A DNA stretch of 37,601 bases from CAZEQD01 sp964514305 (lineage in GTDB: Bacteria; Acidobacteriota; Aminicenantia; Aminicenantales; Aminicenantaceae): positions 1 through 37,601 of the forward strand of contig CAZEQD010000017.1 of the NCBI GenBank assembly GCA_964514305.1, written 5' to 3'. Position numbers and translations under genes: made by a program. Each line of letters begins with the position of its first letter. The stretch's first letter is position 1. The notes beneath the pieces were generated by a model that saw only the letters and a list, made by a program, of their open reading frames with translations, had not been told where the DNA came from and did no database searches. Of this stretch, positions 25,325 through 33,971 are shown piece after piece.

Positions 25325-26485
25325 ATGAATTCATATCTATCGAAAAAACTAGTCCTAAATGTTTTTCTTATCTTATTTTTATTGATCTCCAGCGCCCTCC
25401 TTTTTCCCCAAGTTGAACAGAAATTTTTCGATGGCCCTTCCTTATCTTCTGGAAATCTGATTTTAACCATCTTCCATCCCTCCCAAGGTACTATCCGGTC
25501 TTTAATGGAATTGAGAAAACAAAATCTTATTCCCACTGAAAAGTTAACAATTGTCGGTGTTTATCACCAACAGGAATTAACCAATTATGAACAATCAATA
25601 GAACTAGTCCAGGAAAATAATCTCATTTGGATAAAATTTCATAAATTAACGGCTGAAATTCAAAAAGGAAAAATATTCCAAGAGAATTCTTTAACAGCCG
25701 AGTTTAAAAAGATCTTAACTCATTCAGATGGCCTTATTTTCTTCGGCGGGCCTGACATTCCACCCAATTTATATCATCAAAAAACTACCATTTTAACCCG
25801 CATTCAGACTCCTTATAGGCATTTTCTTGAGCTTTCTTTTATCTTCCATCTGCTGGGAGGCTTCCAGGACAAAGAGTTTAAAGCCTGGCTTGAATCTGAG
25901 CCTCAATTTCCGATCTTGGGTATTTGCTTGGGTAGCCAGAGTCTAAATGTAGCTACAGGAGGAACACTCCTTCAAGATATCCCCTTCCAAATTTATGGTA
26001 AACTCTATCTTGAAGATATCATCTCTCTTGGTCCCCAAAACTGGCATACTAATCCCTATGCCCGTCTTTATCCCCAATATAAGCTTCTTCCTTACAATAT
26101 GCATCCTATAAGACTTAGGCCAGATTCTATGTTCATAACTTCCTTAGGCTTTAAGGTCAATGATACGCCCTATGTAATCAGTTCTCATCATCAGATGGTC
26201 AAAACTTTAGGCAAGGGCTTCCAAGTGGCGGCAACATCCTTAGATGGCAAAGTGGTAGAAGCCATCGAACATCAAAAATACCCTAATGTCCTTGGTCTCC
26301 AATTTCATCCTGAATTTCCCATTCTCTGGGACCAATCAAAAAAATTTAGGACAACTCCCGATCAAAAAAATGAAATAAATCTTTTCTCTATATTGAAGGA
26401 TAATCCGCCCAGCCTAGCTTTCCACCAAAAGATATGGGCTTGGTTTTTCCATAAAATAGAAGATTACCATAAATTAAAAAAATAA
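25325..26485 (+). CDS. Exported class I glutamine amidotransferase-like hydrolase (peptidase C26 type)
   Basis: This 386-residue protein has a signal peptide (about 1-28) and a class I amidotransferase fold. Cys201 lies in the nucleophile elbow GICLGSQ, and His328 and Glu330 lie in LQFHPEF, giving a complete triad. The closest recognisable group is gamma-glutamyl-GABA hydrolase/C26, which normally acts in the cytoplasm on gamma-glutamyl amides. Export suggests a periplasmic substrate such as gamma-glutamyl peptides. An insert (about 145-190) separates the FFGGPDIPP motif from the elbow. An AAGGAG site and a strong promoter precede it. Substrate is inferred only by family. Confidence 0.82.
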   Translation: MNSYLSKKLVLNVFLILFLLISSALLFPQVEQKFFDGPSLSSGNLILTIFHPSQGTIRSLMELRKQNLIPTEKLTIVGVYHQQELTNYEQSIELVQENNLIWIKFHKLTAEIQKGKIFQENSLTAEFKKILTHSDGLIFFGGPDIPPNLYHQKTTILTRIQTPYRHFLELSFIFHLLGGFQDKEFKAWLESEPQFPILGICLGSQSLNVATGGTLLQDIPFQIYGKLYLEDIISLGPQNWHTNPYARLYPQYKLLPYNMHPIRLRPDSMFITSLGFKVNDTPYVISSHHQMVKTLGKGFQVAATSLDGKVVEAIEHQKYPNVLGLQFHPEFPILWDQSKKFRTTPDQKNEINLFSILKDNPPSLAFHQKIWAWFFHKIEDYHKLKK

Positions 26486-26497
26486 TTAAAATCATTA

Positions 26498-26536
26498 CTA
26501 GGATACCTTTCAAATTATTTAAGAATCTAATCCTAG
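26498..26536 (+). terminator. Weak candidate terminator after the C26-like gene
   Basis: CTAGGAT (26498-26504) pairs with ATCCTAG (26530-26536), followed by CTTTTAT. The 25-nt loop is long, so this is a weak call. Confidence 0.25.
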
Positions 26537-26587
26537 CTTTTATCATCTTATCATTTAAAATCTTCTATGATAATTTGACTCGTATTA

Positions 26588-26616
26588 TTGATGTAAAATG
26601 AAGAAACGTTTATAAT
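26588..26616 (+). promoter_or_regulatory. Promoter of the GWxTD gene cluster
   Basis: TTGATG (26588-26593), a 17-nt spacer and a perfect TATAAT (26611-26616) end 11 nt before the ATG at 26628. No Shine-Dalgarno sequence is present. Confidence 0.6.
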
Positions 26617-26627
26617 ATAAATAAATA

Positions 26628-28703
26628 ATGGGATCGAGAATTAAAATTTTTGCTTTTCTTTCTATTATAATTTTTTTCTTGTCTGTATTTTACTTTGCCC
26701 CCGAGGCAGCCGCTGATAAAAAAACAGCAAAAGAGCTTCCAGAAAGATACAGGAAATGGCTGGAAGAAGAGGTGGTTTACATTATAACAGCCAAGGAAAG
26801 AGAAATATTCTTGCAGTTAAATACAGACAGAGAAAGAGACATTTTCATAGATGCCTTCTGGAAACAGAGAGACCCTTATCCTAACACGCCTGAGAATGAA
26901 TTCAAAAAAGAGCATTATCGTCGCCTTAACTATGCCAATAGAATTTTTGGTCGGGGAACGCCAACCCCAGGCTGGAGAACTGAAAAAGGAAGAATATATA
27001 TAATTTTGGGAGAGCCAAATCAAATAGAAAAATATGAGAACGAAACCGAAATTATTCCTACTGAAATCTGGTTTTACCAAGGAAAAGCAGATCTAGGTTT
27101 ACCCAATTCTTTCAACATTGTCTTTATCCAAAGAGAGGGCTTTGGCGACTGGGAACTGTATAGTCCAATCAGGGATGGCCCCAAGACTTTTTTAAGGTTT
27201 TATAATGGTGACCCTGCTAATATCAGTCAAGCTTACAATCAACTGGCCAAAATCCAGCCTAACGTGGCTCAGGTTTCCATATCGCTCATCCCTCAAGATC
27301 AGATTACTCTGACTGCGCCTTCTATCGCTTCGGATATCCTCATTTCCCACGTTTTCGAGGCTCCTAAGAAAATCGAAGATGAATATGCAGAAAAACTCCT
27401 TAAATACAAGGATATAATAGAAGTCGAATATACAGCTAATTACGTCGGTAACGATTCCTTGGCTCAAGTTATCCAAGATGAATCAGGAACGTTTTTTGTC
27501 CACTATCTTCTCGAGCCCAAAAGGCTGTCAATGGAACTGATTGAAGGCACTTATTACACGACCCTGGAAATAAACGGCCAAGTAACAGATACAAAAGGAA
27601 GAAGAATTTTCCAATTTAACAAAAAACTTCCGGTTAAATTCAACCAGAATCAGTTCCAACAGTTCAAATCTAAACTTTTCAGCTATCAGGATGCCTTTCC
27701 TCTTATTGAGGGCACTTATACCTTCCATCTTCTTATTAAAAATGCGATTTCTAAAGAATTTACTTCTTTTGAAAAGACAATTTTTGTTCCTTCCTCTTCA
27801 GAATTCAGGATGAGTCCTCTCCTTTTAGCACCATCTTTAAAGGAATCTCCTTATCAATCCCAGTCAAAAGCCTTCAAAATCGGAAAGCACCAACTTTATC
27901 CATCCCCAAGAAATGACTTTTCCCAGAATGACAACCTCAATGTCTTTTTCGAACTCTACAACCTTCCTGAAGATATAGAAAAAAATGGAAAAATTAAATT
28001 GGCGATTTACACAAACAACCAGGAAATTTGGTCTGAAAGCAAGGATATTGATCAATCTCCTCAAAAAAGTCAGTTTTTGGAATCAATCCATCTCAAAAAA
28101 TTTCAGCCGGCTAATTATTTACTTAAAGTATCCGTATTTGATAAAAATAATAAAGAACTACTTTCCCAACAGGCCCACTTTTTTATCTCGGCGAAATTAA
28201 ATCTACCTCGTCCTTTTATCTGTACTGAACTTATGGCTCCTCCTGAAGATCCTGTTTATGATTATATCATTGGAGGTGAATTTTTTAATAAAGGCCAGCT
28301 CCAAAAGGCTAAACTCTTTCTAGAAAAAGCCTATAATAAAAAGCCCAAAAATTTGAAATTTGCTCTTGGCCTTGCCAAAGCCTTATTCGAATCTAAAAAA
28401 TATAAGAGGGTAGTAAACATCCTTTTGCCTTTTGTCCAAGATGAAAAAATTGAATACAGATGTTACGATCTTCTCGGGAAAAGTTATCAAGCCCTCAGCC
28501 AATACTCTCTGGCTGCTGATTGCTATAAAAGGTATTTAGCACATTTTGGCACTAATCTTAAGATTCTCAATGCACTTGGGGAATGCTATTATCAATCAGG
28601 AAACAAAACACAAGCTCTGGATGCTTGGAAAAAATCTTTAGAGCTAGATTCAAATCAGAAAGAAATAGAAGAAAAAGTCCGCCTTCTAGAAAAGAAAAAA
28701 TAG
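26628..28703 (+). CDS. Secreted GWxTD-domain protein with C-terminal TPRs
   Basis: This 691-residue protein has a signal peptide (about 1-29) and an N-terminal GWxTD domain: YIITAKEREIFLQL, FWKQRDPYPNTPENEF and GWRTEKGRIYIILGEP (from 115). A middle region of beta-rich sequence (about 200-540) is followed by about four TPRs (545-690). GWxTD domains are found mainly in Acidobacteria, Bacteroidetes and Aminicenantes and have no established function. The stop shares its G with the GTG start of the next GWxTD gene, so the two are coupled. The ATG lies 11 nt after TATAAT with no ribosome site, predicting a near-leaderless mRNA. Confidence 0.87.
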   Translation: MGSRIKIFAFLSIIIFFLSVFYFAPEAAADKKTAKELPERYRKWLEEEVVYIITAKEREIFLQLNTDRERDIFIDAFWKQRDPYPNTPENEFKKEHYRRLNYANRIFGRGTPTPGWRTEKGRIYIILGEPNQIEKYENETEIIPTEIWFYQGKADLGLPNSFNIVFIQREGFGDWELYSPIRDGPKTFLRFYNGDPANISQAYNQLAKIQPNVAQVSISLIPQDQITLTAPSIASDILISHVFEAPKKIEDEYAEKLLKYKDIIEVEYTANYVGNDSLAQVIQDESGTFFVHYLLEPKRLSMELIEGTYYTTLEINGQVTDTKGRRIFQFNKKLPVKFNQNQFQQFKSKLFSYQDAFPLIEGTYTFHLLIKNAISKEFTSFEKTIFVPSSSEFRMSPLLLAPSLKESPYQSQSKAFKIGKHQLYPSPRNDFSQNDNLNVFFELYNLPEDIEKNGKIKLAIYTNNQEIWSESKDIDQSPQKSQFLESIHLKKFQPANYLLKVSVFDKNNKELLSQQAHFFISAKLNLPRPFICTELMAPPEDPVYDYIIGGEFFNKGQLQKAKLFLEKAYNKKPKNLKFALGLAKALFESKKYKRVVNILLPFVQDEKIEYRCYDLLGKSYQALSQYSLAADCYKRYLAHFGTNLKILNALGECYYQSGNKTQALDAWKKSLELDSNQKEIEEKVRLLEKKK

Positions 28704-29617
28704 TGAAATATTTAAGGCTCTTAAATTTAACCATTATTCCATTTATATGTTTTTTCATCATAAACTCCTGTGCCACGTCTCGATTGAAGAAAAACCTTGA
28801 TCCAGAAAGCAAGGAATTTCTCTCCGTTGTCCGCTACATAATTACTAAACAAGAAAAGAAAATTTTTCTCAACCTTCCTCCTTCTGAAAGGAAATCATTT
28901 ATAGAAAATTTCTGGAAGAAAAGAGATCCTGATCCTTACACAGAAGTCAACGAGTTCAAAGAAGAGTATTTTAGACGGATTGAGATGGCCAATAAGCTTT
29001 TCAAAGGAGGCCCCACGCCTGGCTGGCTTCAGGATAGAGGAAGAATTTATATTCTGCTCGGACCTCCAGATGAAAGATATACCTATCCCCGCGGATACAG
29101 CTTCTACGAAAATCCTTCAGAAGTCTGGTATTACGGCTTCTTTCCTATAGTCTTTGTTGATTATTCATGGAGCGGAGATTATGATCTTACGCCGCTTGGT
29201 GCCCGACATCTTGCTCAAATCATGAAGACTCAAATGGAATGGAAGCCAAAAGTGACTAAGGAGAAGGTAGTTTTCGATTTCAATGTTGAAATTTTTAAGA
29301 CAGAGGAAAATGAAGTAAAAATCGAAATAAATATCCCTTATGAACACATGTGGATGACGGAAAAAGGAAACAGACTTGAAACAAAGTTAAAGCTCTCGGT
29401 AGAAATAAGGAATGCTGCTACAGAAGAAAAAGTTTGGGAAGATTTTAAAGTCTACCCATTTATGGTCAAAAGCTCAGAGGTCGAAAACCTGACAGGTAAG
29501 GAATATGTGATAGACATTCCTGTGAAGCTTCCAAAAGGAACTTACATAGGAATCATAAATCTTGAAAATACAACAGGTGAAGAAAAGAGAGAAAAAAAGA
29601 TAAAATTTAGCCTTTGA
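28703..29617 (+). CDS. GWxTD-domain lipoprotein
   Basis: The gene starts with GTG at 28703, overlapping the previous stop by one base (TAGTG). The 304-residue protein has a lipoprotein signal ending IINSC (Cys23). Its GWxTD domain is clearly paralogous to the one before: YIITKQEKKIFLNL, FWKKRDPDPYTEVNEF and GWLQDRGRIYILLGPP (from 107). The C-terminal 100 residues look like a beta-sandwich (KVTKEKVVFDFNVEIF and following strands). It lacks TPRs. The longer open frame back to 28583 overlaps the TPR region of the upstream gene and is not used. A membrane-anchored partner of the upstream protein is inferred. Confidence 0.85.
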   Translation: MKYLRLLNLTIIPFICFFIINSCATSRLKKNLDPESKEFLSVVRYIITKQEKKIFLNLPPSERKSFIENFWKKRDPDPYTEVNEFKEEYFRRIEMANKLFKGGPTPGWLQDRGRIYILLGPPDERYTYPRGYSFYENPSEVWYYGFFPIVFVDYSWSGDYDLTPLGARHLAQIMKTQMEWKPKVTKEKVVFDFNVEIFKTEENEVKIEINIPYEHMWMTEKGNRLETKLKLSVEIRNAATEEKVWEDFKVYPFMVKSSEVENLTGKEYVIDIPVKLPKGTYIGIINLENTTGEEKREKKIKFSL

Positions 29618-29699
29618 TAAATGATATAAATTAAAATGAAACTCTGAAAAAATAAAGGATCAATTCCAATTTATTTTCTAACAGTAGACGGAGGCATTA

Positions 29700-30665
29700 A
29701 TGATGAAACGAGCTATTACCAAATTATTTATTCTCACCTTTTTTATTTCTTTGATAACTGTTCAGCCCTCAAGTCAACCTGTTAGGGGATTAGGCCGACT
29801 GAGTGGAAGAGTGGTTGATGAAGCAAACATCCCAATTGCCAAAGCCGTTATTATTGTGGAGAGCTTAGAGAGAGAAAAATACTCAAGAACTGTTACGGCT
29901 GATAACAAAGGCAATTGGAAAATTCTTGGACTGGGAAGTGGTTACTATAAAATTAAAGCCAGTGCCCCTGGCTATCTGCCAACCACTAAAAATATAAAAG
30001 TAAGTCAAATTGAAAGAAATCCTTCTCTCACCCTTGTCCTCAAAAGAGCAGAAAAAGTTGTTGCCCAAGATAAAGGTTCTTTAGAGCTCTTTGAAAAAGG
30101 AAACAAGCTTTTTGAGGAGAAAAAATACGATGAAGCCCTTGAGTCCTTTAAACAATTTCTTGAAAATAATCCTCAAGCCTATCAAATCCATTTCAATATT
30201 GGAAACTGCTACAAAGAAAAGAATGAGCTAGAACAAGCTAAAGCAGAATTCGAATTGGTTATAAAAAAAGCTCAGGAAGAAGAAACTGCGGAGACAATAA
30301 AACTTCAAGCCAAGGCTTTGGCAGGAATTGGAGAAATCTATCTTAAAAGAGAAGACTTAGAGAAAGCTCAGAAATATTTTAAACAATCGCTTGGCCTCAG
30401 CCCCAACGATGAAATTCTTGCTTACAATGTTGGTGAAATTTATTTCTCCAACAACAAAATGGATGAAGCTGTTGAATACTTTAAGCTTGCCTCACAAATA
30501 AAGCCTTCATGGCCAGATCCTTATCTTAAGTTGGGCTATGTCTATCTTAATAAGGGAGAGAATGATAAAGCTCTTGAGATTCTTGAAAAATTTTTGGAAC
30601 TTGAACCGGACTCAGCCAGATCATCTAACGTAAAAAATATTATTGAATATCTCAAAAAGAAGTAA
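29700..30665 (+). CDS. Secreted carboxypeptidase-regulatory-like domain and TPR protein
   Basis: This 321-residue protein has a signal peptide (about 1-25), a carboxypeptidase-regulatory-like beta-sandwich (about 32-118, with LSGRVVDEANIPIAKAVI and KIKASAPGYLPTTK) and about five TPRs (125-320). The TPRs include FEEKKYDEALESFKQFLENN and YLNKGENDKALEILEKFLEL. GGAGG at 29690-29694 supports ATG at 29700 or 29703. TPR arrays mediate protein contacts, so a periplasmic adaptor is likely. It follows the GWxTD lipoprotein by 82 nt and is probably the last gene of that cluster, because a strong terminator follows. Confidence 0.85.
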   Translation: MMKRAITKLFILTFFISLITVQPSSQPVRGLGRLSGRVVDEANIPIAKAVIIVESLEREKYSRTVTADNKGNWKILGLGSGYYKIKASAPGYLPTTKNIKVSQIERNPSLTLVLKRAEKVVAQDKGSLELFEKGNKLFEEKKYDEALESFKQFLENNPQAYQIHFNIGNCYKEKNELEQAKAEFELVIKKAQEEETAETIKLQAKALAGIGEIYLKREDLEKAQKYFKQSLGLSPNDEILAYNVGEIYFSNNKMDEAVEYFKLASQIKPSWPDPYLKLGYVYLNKGENDKALEILEKFLELEPDSARSSNVKNIIEYLKKK

Positions 30666-30720
30666 AAGAGACGCTTCTTTATCAAAAATAAGCAATCCTG
30701 CTCCAAAGTCATCAAGCTTA

Positions 30721-30765
30721 AAAAGAAACCCCTCCTCTTTTATTTAGAGGAGGGGCTTCTTTTTG
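30721..30765. terminator. Strong bidirectional terminator
   Basis: CCCCTCCTCT (30730-30739) pairs perfectly with AGAGGAGGGG (30747-30756) around a 7-nt loop. AAAAAGAA (30721-30728) and TTCTTTTT (30758-30765) flank the stem, giving T-tracts for both strands. It separates the convergent TPR and TonB receptor genes. Confidence 0.92.
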
Positions 30766-30777
30766 TCTGCTAAGTGC

Positions 30778-33744
30778 TTAGAATATGAACTTTATTCCTA
30801 GACGGACATCAATGGATGAAGTGTAATAATAAGGCTTCAAAAATCGAGGATCAAGCAGAATGCCTTCTCTAGCACACACTTCTTGATAATCAAAGCCCGC
30901 TAATATTTCAGAATCATCGAGGTATATGGTCTGCTGGTTGTAATAGGGATACTTTCTCTGAGCAATTTTCTGGTTGAAAAGGTTAATAATGTTAGCATTG
31001 ATCTGGAAGCCGTACCTTCCGCCGAGTTTGAGATTATACTCAAGATAAAGATCAGTTCGGGTTAAGAAAGGAGTCCGGCCATCAGAGAGGCGGCCAACAG
31101 GATAATAGCCTTCGAGATTATTCAAATCCAGCATTCGGGATACAGGAGTTCCACTCATGGCGTAGGAGTAAAAGCCTACGGTCAAGCCAAAATTAAAAGT
31201 GTAGCTTCCGTAAACCTTTAGCTGATGAGGCCTGTCAGTGGGCAGTTTGCCGGTAGTCTCATTCAGGTTCTGGTCACGGTGAAGCATCCAGGCATCAAAG
31301 TATCTTTCCACGTTGGGTGACATACGGCCGAACTCATCTGAACTGGCCAAGCCTGAAAAATTACCCCAGAGATAGCTCCAGGTATAATGGATTCCTCCCA
31401 TCCAGTTGTTGCTGTAGCGCTTATCCACACCAATACTTAAGGAATAATAACTCCTCTTGGCCTTCGGACAATCAGGGTATTCTGGCCCCAGGTTTTTATC
31501 ATAAAGTTCCTGGATCCAGTCAGAACCGGGGTTTCCGTTGTAGTACTGCTCGCCTTCAGGCGTCTGCATGCCGATATCCTCGATAGCCCAGATGATGTGG
31601 TTATGGAGAAAGCGAAATGTTAGAGACAGATCCTCGCCTAATTTCTTCTGCAAACCTGCTGTGTATTCTATCTTGCTGTAAGGCTTCATATCAGGCTGAG
31701 TAGTCTCAAAAGAAGGAATTCTCCAGTTGAGAGATTCAATGTACTTAAGGAGTTCGGGATGGCTTGTATCAGGGTGGGTTGTTTCTACAAACTTTGTCCA
31801 GTCAAGAGTTTTTATGTCGTAGTAATGAGAGATCCACTTGAAACCGCCATAAGAACCTTCAGCCATTTCCAGCTTCATGACATCGTAATAAAGGCCAATG
31901 CTTGCAAAAACCTTAAGATTATTGTCGCCAAAAACATCATAGGCAAAGCCAATCCGAGGGGCAATCTTATCGTTAAAGCTAAATTTTATGGGAGCTTCCT
32001 GGTATTCAGGCAAGTCACTAAAAGAAGGAATATCCTCTTTCTCTGCTCTAAGACCATAATTGAGAGTAAGTCTATTGGCGATTGTCCAGCTATCCTGTAA
32101 GAAAAGGGCCCAGCGTATACTATGGATTTTGGCTTTGGTTCCAAATGGCTCACGAACTTCAAGGTAGCCGTAGGTTGTAGGCACAGTCCCCAGGCTTGGA
32201 GATTGATAACTCCTTCCCCAGTAAAGCCTGTTGTAGTCATAAGGATAGGCATCATCCACATCCTGGCCAATGCGAACTAATTGCACGCCACCTTTGACTA
32301 CGTGCTCGCCGCCGGCATCAAAAAAGTAAGTGAAATCCCAGTTTCCGGTCAGCCTGTTCTGGATATTTTTTAAGGTCTGATAGCCGTCATCATAGCTGTA
32401 ATTATACCAACCATAGGCTCTAACGAGATTAGGAGGGACTCCAGGGATAGTTGCATTTGTAGCCCGGAAATAGTAACGAGGTCCATCCGGCCCAATCAGC
32501 TGTTTTTCGTTGGTTCTGAAATAGCCTCCGTTTAAGGTAAAAAAGAGGTTATCAGAGGCAATGTAGTCAGCCCTAAAAGCTGCTGTCCAGCCAGGATAAT
32601 CAAAGCCATAGATATCAAATTGATATTCTGGGTCTGAAGTGCCTGCCAACGAAGCCAAAGCGCCTCGCCACTTGTAAAAATCATTGACAAAGCTGCCGCT
32701 TATTCTTAATCCAGAAAAAGGCTGAGCTGTTAATTTCCCTTGAAAGAAATAGCTGTATTCTTTCTGGGTTGTGGTATGTTCCAGACCATCAGCGAGAAAT
32801 TCAACAGTCCTCTCTGTCCTGGTAATTCTGGGCATTACGTTTCCAAAAAACCAGAGTCTGTCTTTAAAAACATAACCACCCAGCCCAAATCCAGCTTCGT
32901 ACTGATACCAGTTATCCTCAGGATAAGTTATATATTCAGCTTTGGTGTTATCAAGAGGGTTGAGGCGAAGAGATGGCCTTCGTGGACCGTGAAGCTCATC
33001 GCTGCGGTAATAGAGGGATGCTTCCCCATGGAACTCATTCCCTCCGGAGCGGGTGATGACATTGATAACACCTCCCATGGAACCGCCGTATTCAGCCTCA
33101 TAGCCAGAAGACTTAACCTGAACTTCTTCGATAAACTCAAACAGGACTCGCTGGGCAGAGGCTCCGGTGTATAGGCTGGTTGTATCGACACCATCAACAA
33201 AAAACATGTTCTCTGAGCCGCTGGCACCATCCATAGATGTACCACCCAGCATTGGTTCATCATTGACACCAGCAGCCACTGTTACCACTGAAGTAAAATT
33301 TCTTCCCTTAGGAAGTTTGGCGAACATCTCTTTACCGATATTCATAGTAGTGGAACTTTTTTTGATGTCAACTACAGGAGATTCACCGACAACTGTCACT
33401 TCTTCCTCAATAGCTGCCTGAATCAAGGTCACGTTAAGGTTAAATGTTTTTCCTAAACGAACTATAATTCCTTTTCTGATTAGCTTTTTAAACCCCGGAA
33501 GAGAAAAAGTTATGGTGAATGATCCTGGAGTCAAGCCTATAAGACGAAATCTTCCCATATCATCCGTGACTGCAGTTGCAGCTCCTATATGGGTAGGGCT
33601 TCTGGCTTCAATTGTAACTCCAGGTAAAGGGCTGCCCTCAGCATCTTTAACTGTGCCGACTATCTCTCCGGTCTGTTCTTGAGCATAAGCAAAAATCGAG
33701 CCCAGAAGAATTAAGAATAAGAAAAATGATAAAAATTTCTTCAT
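30778..33744 (-). CDS. TonB-dependent receptor, Oar-like, with carboxypeptidase-regulatory-like N-terminus
   Basis: This 988-residue outer-membrane protein has a signal peptide (1-21), a carboxypeptidase-regulatory-like domain (about 25-108, GTVKDAEGSPLPGVTIEA), a plug domain (about 115-235, with VDGVDTTSLYTG and GGVINVITRSGGNEFHG) and a long beta-barrel. The ligand is unknown; Oar-like receptors import or bind large organic molecules using TonB-ExbBD energy. AAGGAGG precedes the ATG. A near-perfect sigma-54 site lies about 130-145 nt upstream, and the intervening leader holds an orphan ribosome-site sequence. Base composition appears more GC-rich than neighbouring genes. It is flanked by strong terminators and unrelated TPR genes. 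Confidence 0.93.
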   Translation of the reverse strand: MKKFLSFFLFLILLGSIFAYAQEQTGEIVGTVKDAEGSPLPGVTIEARSPTHIGAATAVTDDMGRFRLIGLTPGSFTITFSLPGFKKLIRKGIIVRLGKTFNLNVTLIQAAIEEEVTVVGESPVVDIKKSSTTMNIGKEMFAKLPKGRNFTSVVTVAAGVNDEPMLGGTSMDGASGSENMFFVDGVDTTSLYTGASAQRVLFEFIEEVQVKSSGYEAEYGGSMGGVINVITRSGGNEFHGEASLYYRSDELHGPRRPSLRLNPLDNTKAEYITYPEDNWYQYEAGFGLGGYVFKDRLWFFGNVMPRITRTERTVEFLADGLEHTTTQKEYSYFFQGKLTAQPFSGLRISGSFVNDFYKWRGALASLAGTSDPEYQFDIYGFDYPGWTAAFRADYIASDNLFFTLNGGYFRTNEKQLIGPDGPRYYFRATNATIPGVPPNLVRAYGWYNYSYDDGYQTLKNIQNRLTGNWDFTYFFDAGGEHVVKGGVQLVRIGQDVDDAYPYDYNRLYWGRSYQSPSLGTVPTTYGYLEVREPFGTKAKIHSIRWALFLQDSWTIANRLTLNYGLRAEKEDIPSFSDLPEYQEAPIKFSFNDKIAPRIGFAYDVFGDNNLKVFASIGLYYDVMKLEMAEGSYGGFKWISHYYDIKTLDWTKFVETTHPDTSHPELLKYIESLNWRIPSFETTQPDMKPYSKIEYTAGLQKKLGEDLSLTFRFLHNHIIWAIEDIGMQTPEGEQYYNGNPGSDWIQELYDKNLGPEYPDCPKAKRSYYSLSIGVDKRYSNNWMGGIHYTWSYLWGNFSGLASSDEFGRMSPNVERYFDAWMLHRDQNLNETTGKLPTDRPHQLKVYGSYTFNFGLTVGFYSYAMSGTPVSRMLDLNNLEGYYPVGRLSDGRTPFLTRTDLYLEYNLKLGGRYGFQINANIINLFNQKIAQRKYPYYNQQTIYLDDSEILAGFDYQEVCAREGILLDPRFLKPYYYTSSIDVRLGIKFIF

Positions 33745-33829
33745 AAATCCTCCTTCAATTTTAATACCTTATCTTAGAGCGAAATTTTTCACTCAACATT
33801 AACCTTTTAAATCAAACTCCTCTTTATTT

Positions 33830-33841
33830 ATCACCTCCTTT
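33830..33841 (-). promoter_or_regulatory. Orphan extended Shine-Dalgarno sequence in the TonB receptor leader
   Basis: AAAGGAGGTGAT (33841-33830 on the minus strand) is complementary over 12 nt to the usual 16S rRNA 3' end, yet no ATG follows at a usable distance. The receptor ATG is about 85 nt downstream and has its own AAGGAGG. Confidence 0.5.
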
Positions 33842-33871
33842 TATTAAATTTATCTAAAATATAAATGTTAA

Positions 33872-33890
33872 TCAGCAAGTTTTGTGCCAA
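33872..33890 (-). promoter_or_regulatory. Sigma-54 (RpoN) promoter of the TonB receptor gene
   Basis: TTGGCAC (33890-33884) and TTGCTGA (33878-33872) match the -24 and -12 elements, with the required 10 nt between GG and GC. Expected start near 33863 gives a leader of about 120 nt. Confidence 0.75.
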
Positions 33891-33971
33891 ATAATTTATA
33901 TTGTATTTTGTTTATTATCAATAAATTTTTGTTCTAGACTCTATGCAGATATCCATTTTTTTGGATTTAAT

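Noticed and set aside
28583..28702. Upstream extension of the GWxTD lipoprotein frame
   Set aside because: It overlaps the TPR coding region of the preceding gene, and the GTG start gives a proper lipoprotein signal.
31759..33421. Several open frames on the plus strand opposite the TonB receptor
   Set aside because: They are antisense shadows with no ribosome sites or recognisable domains.
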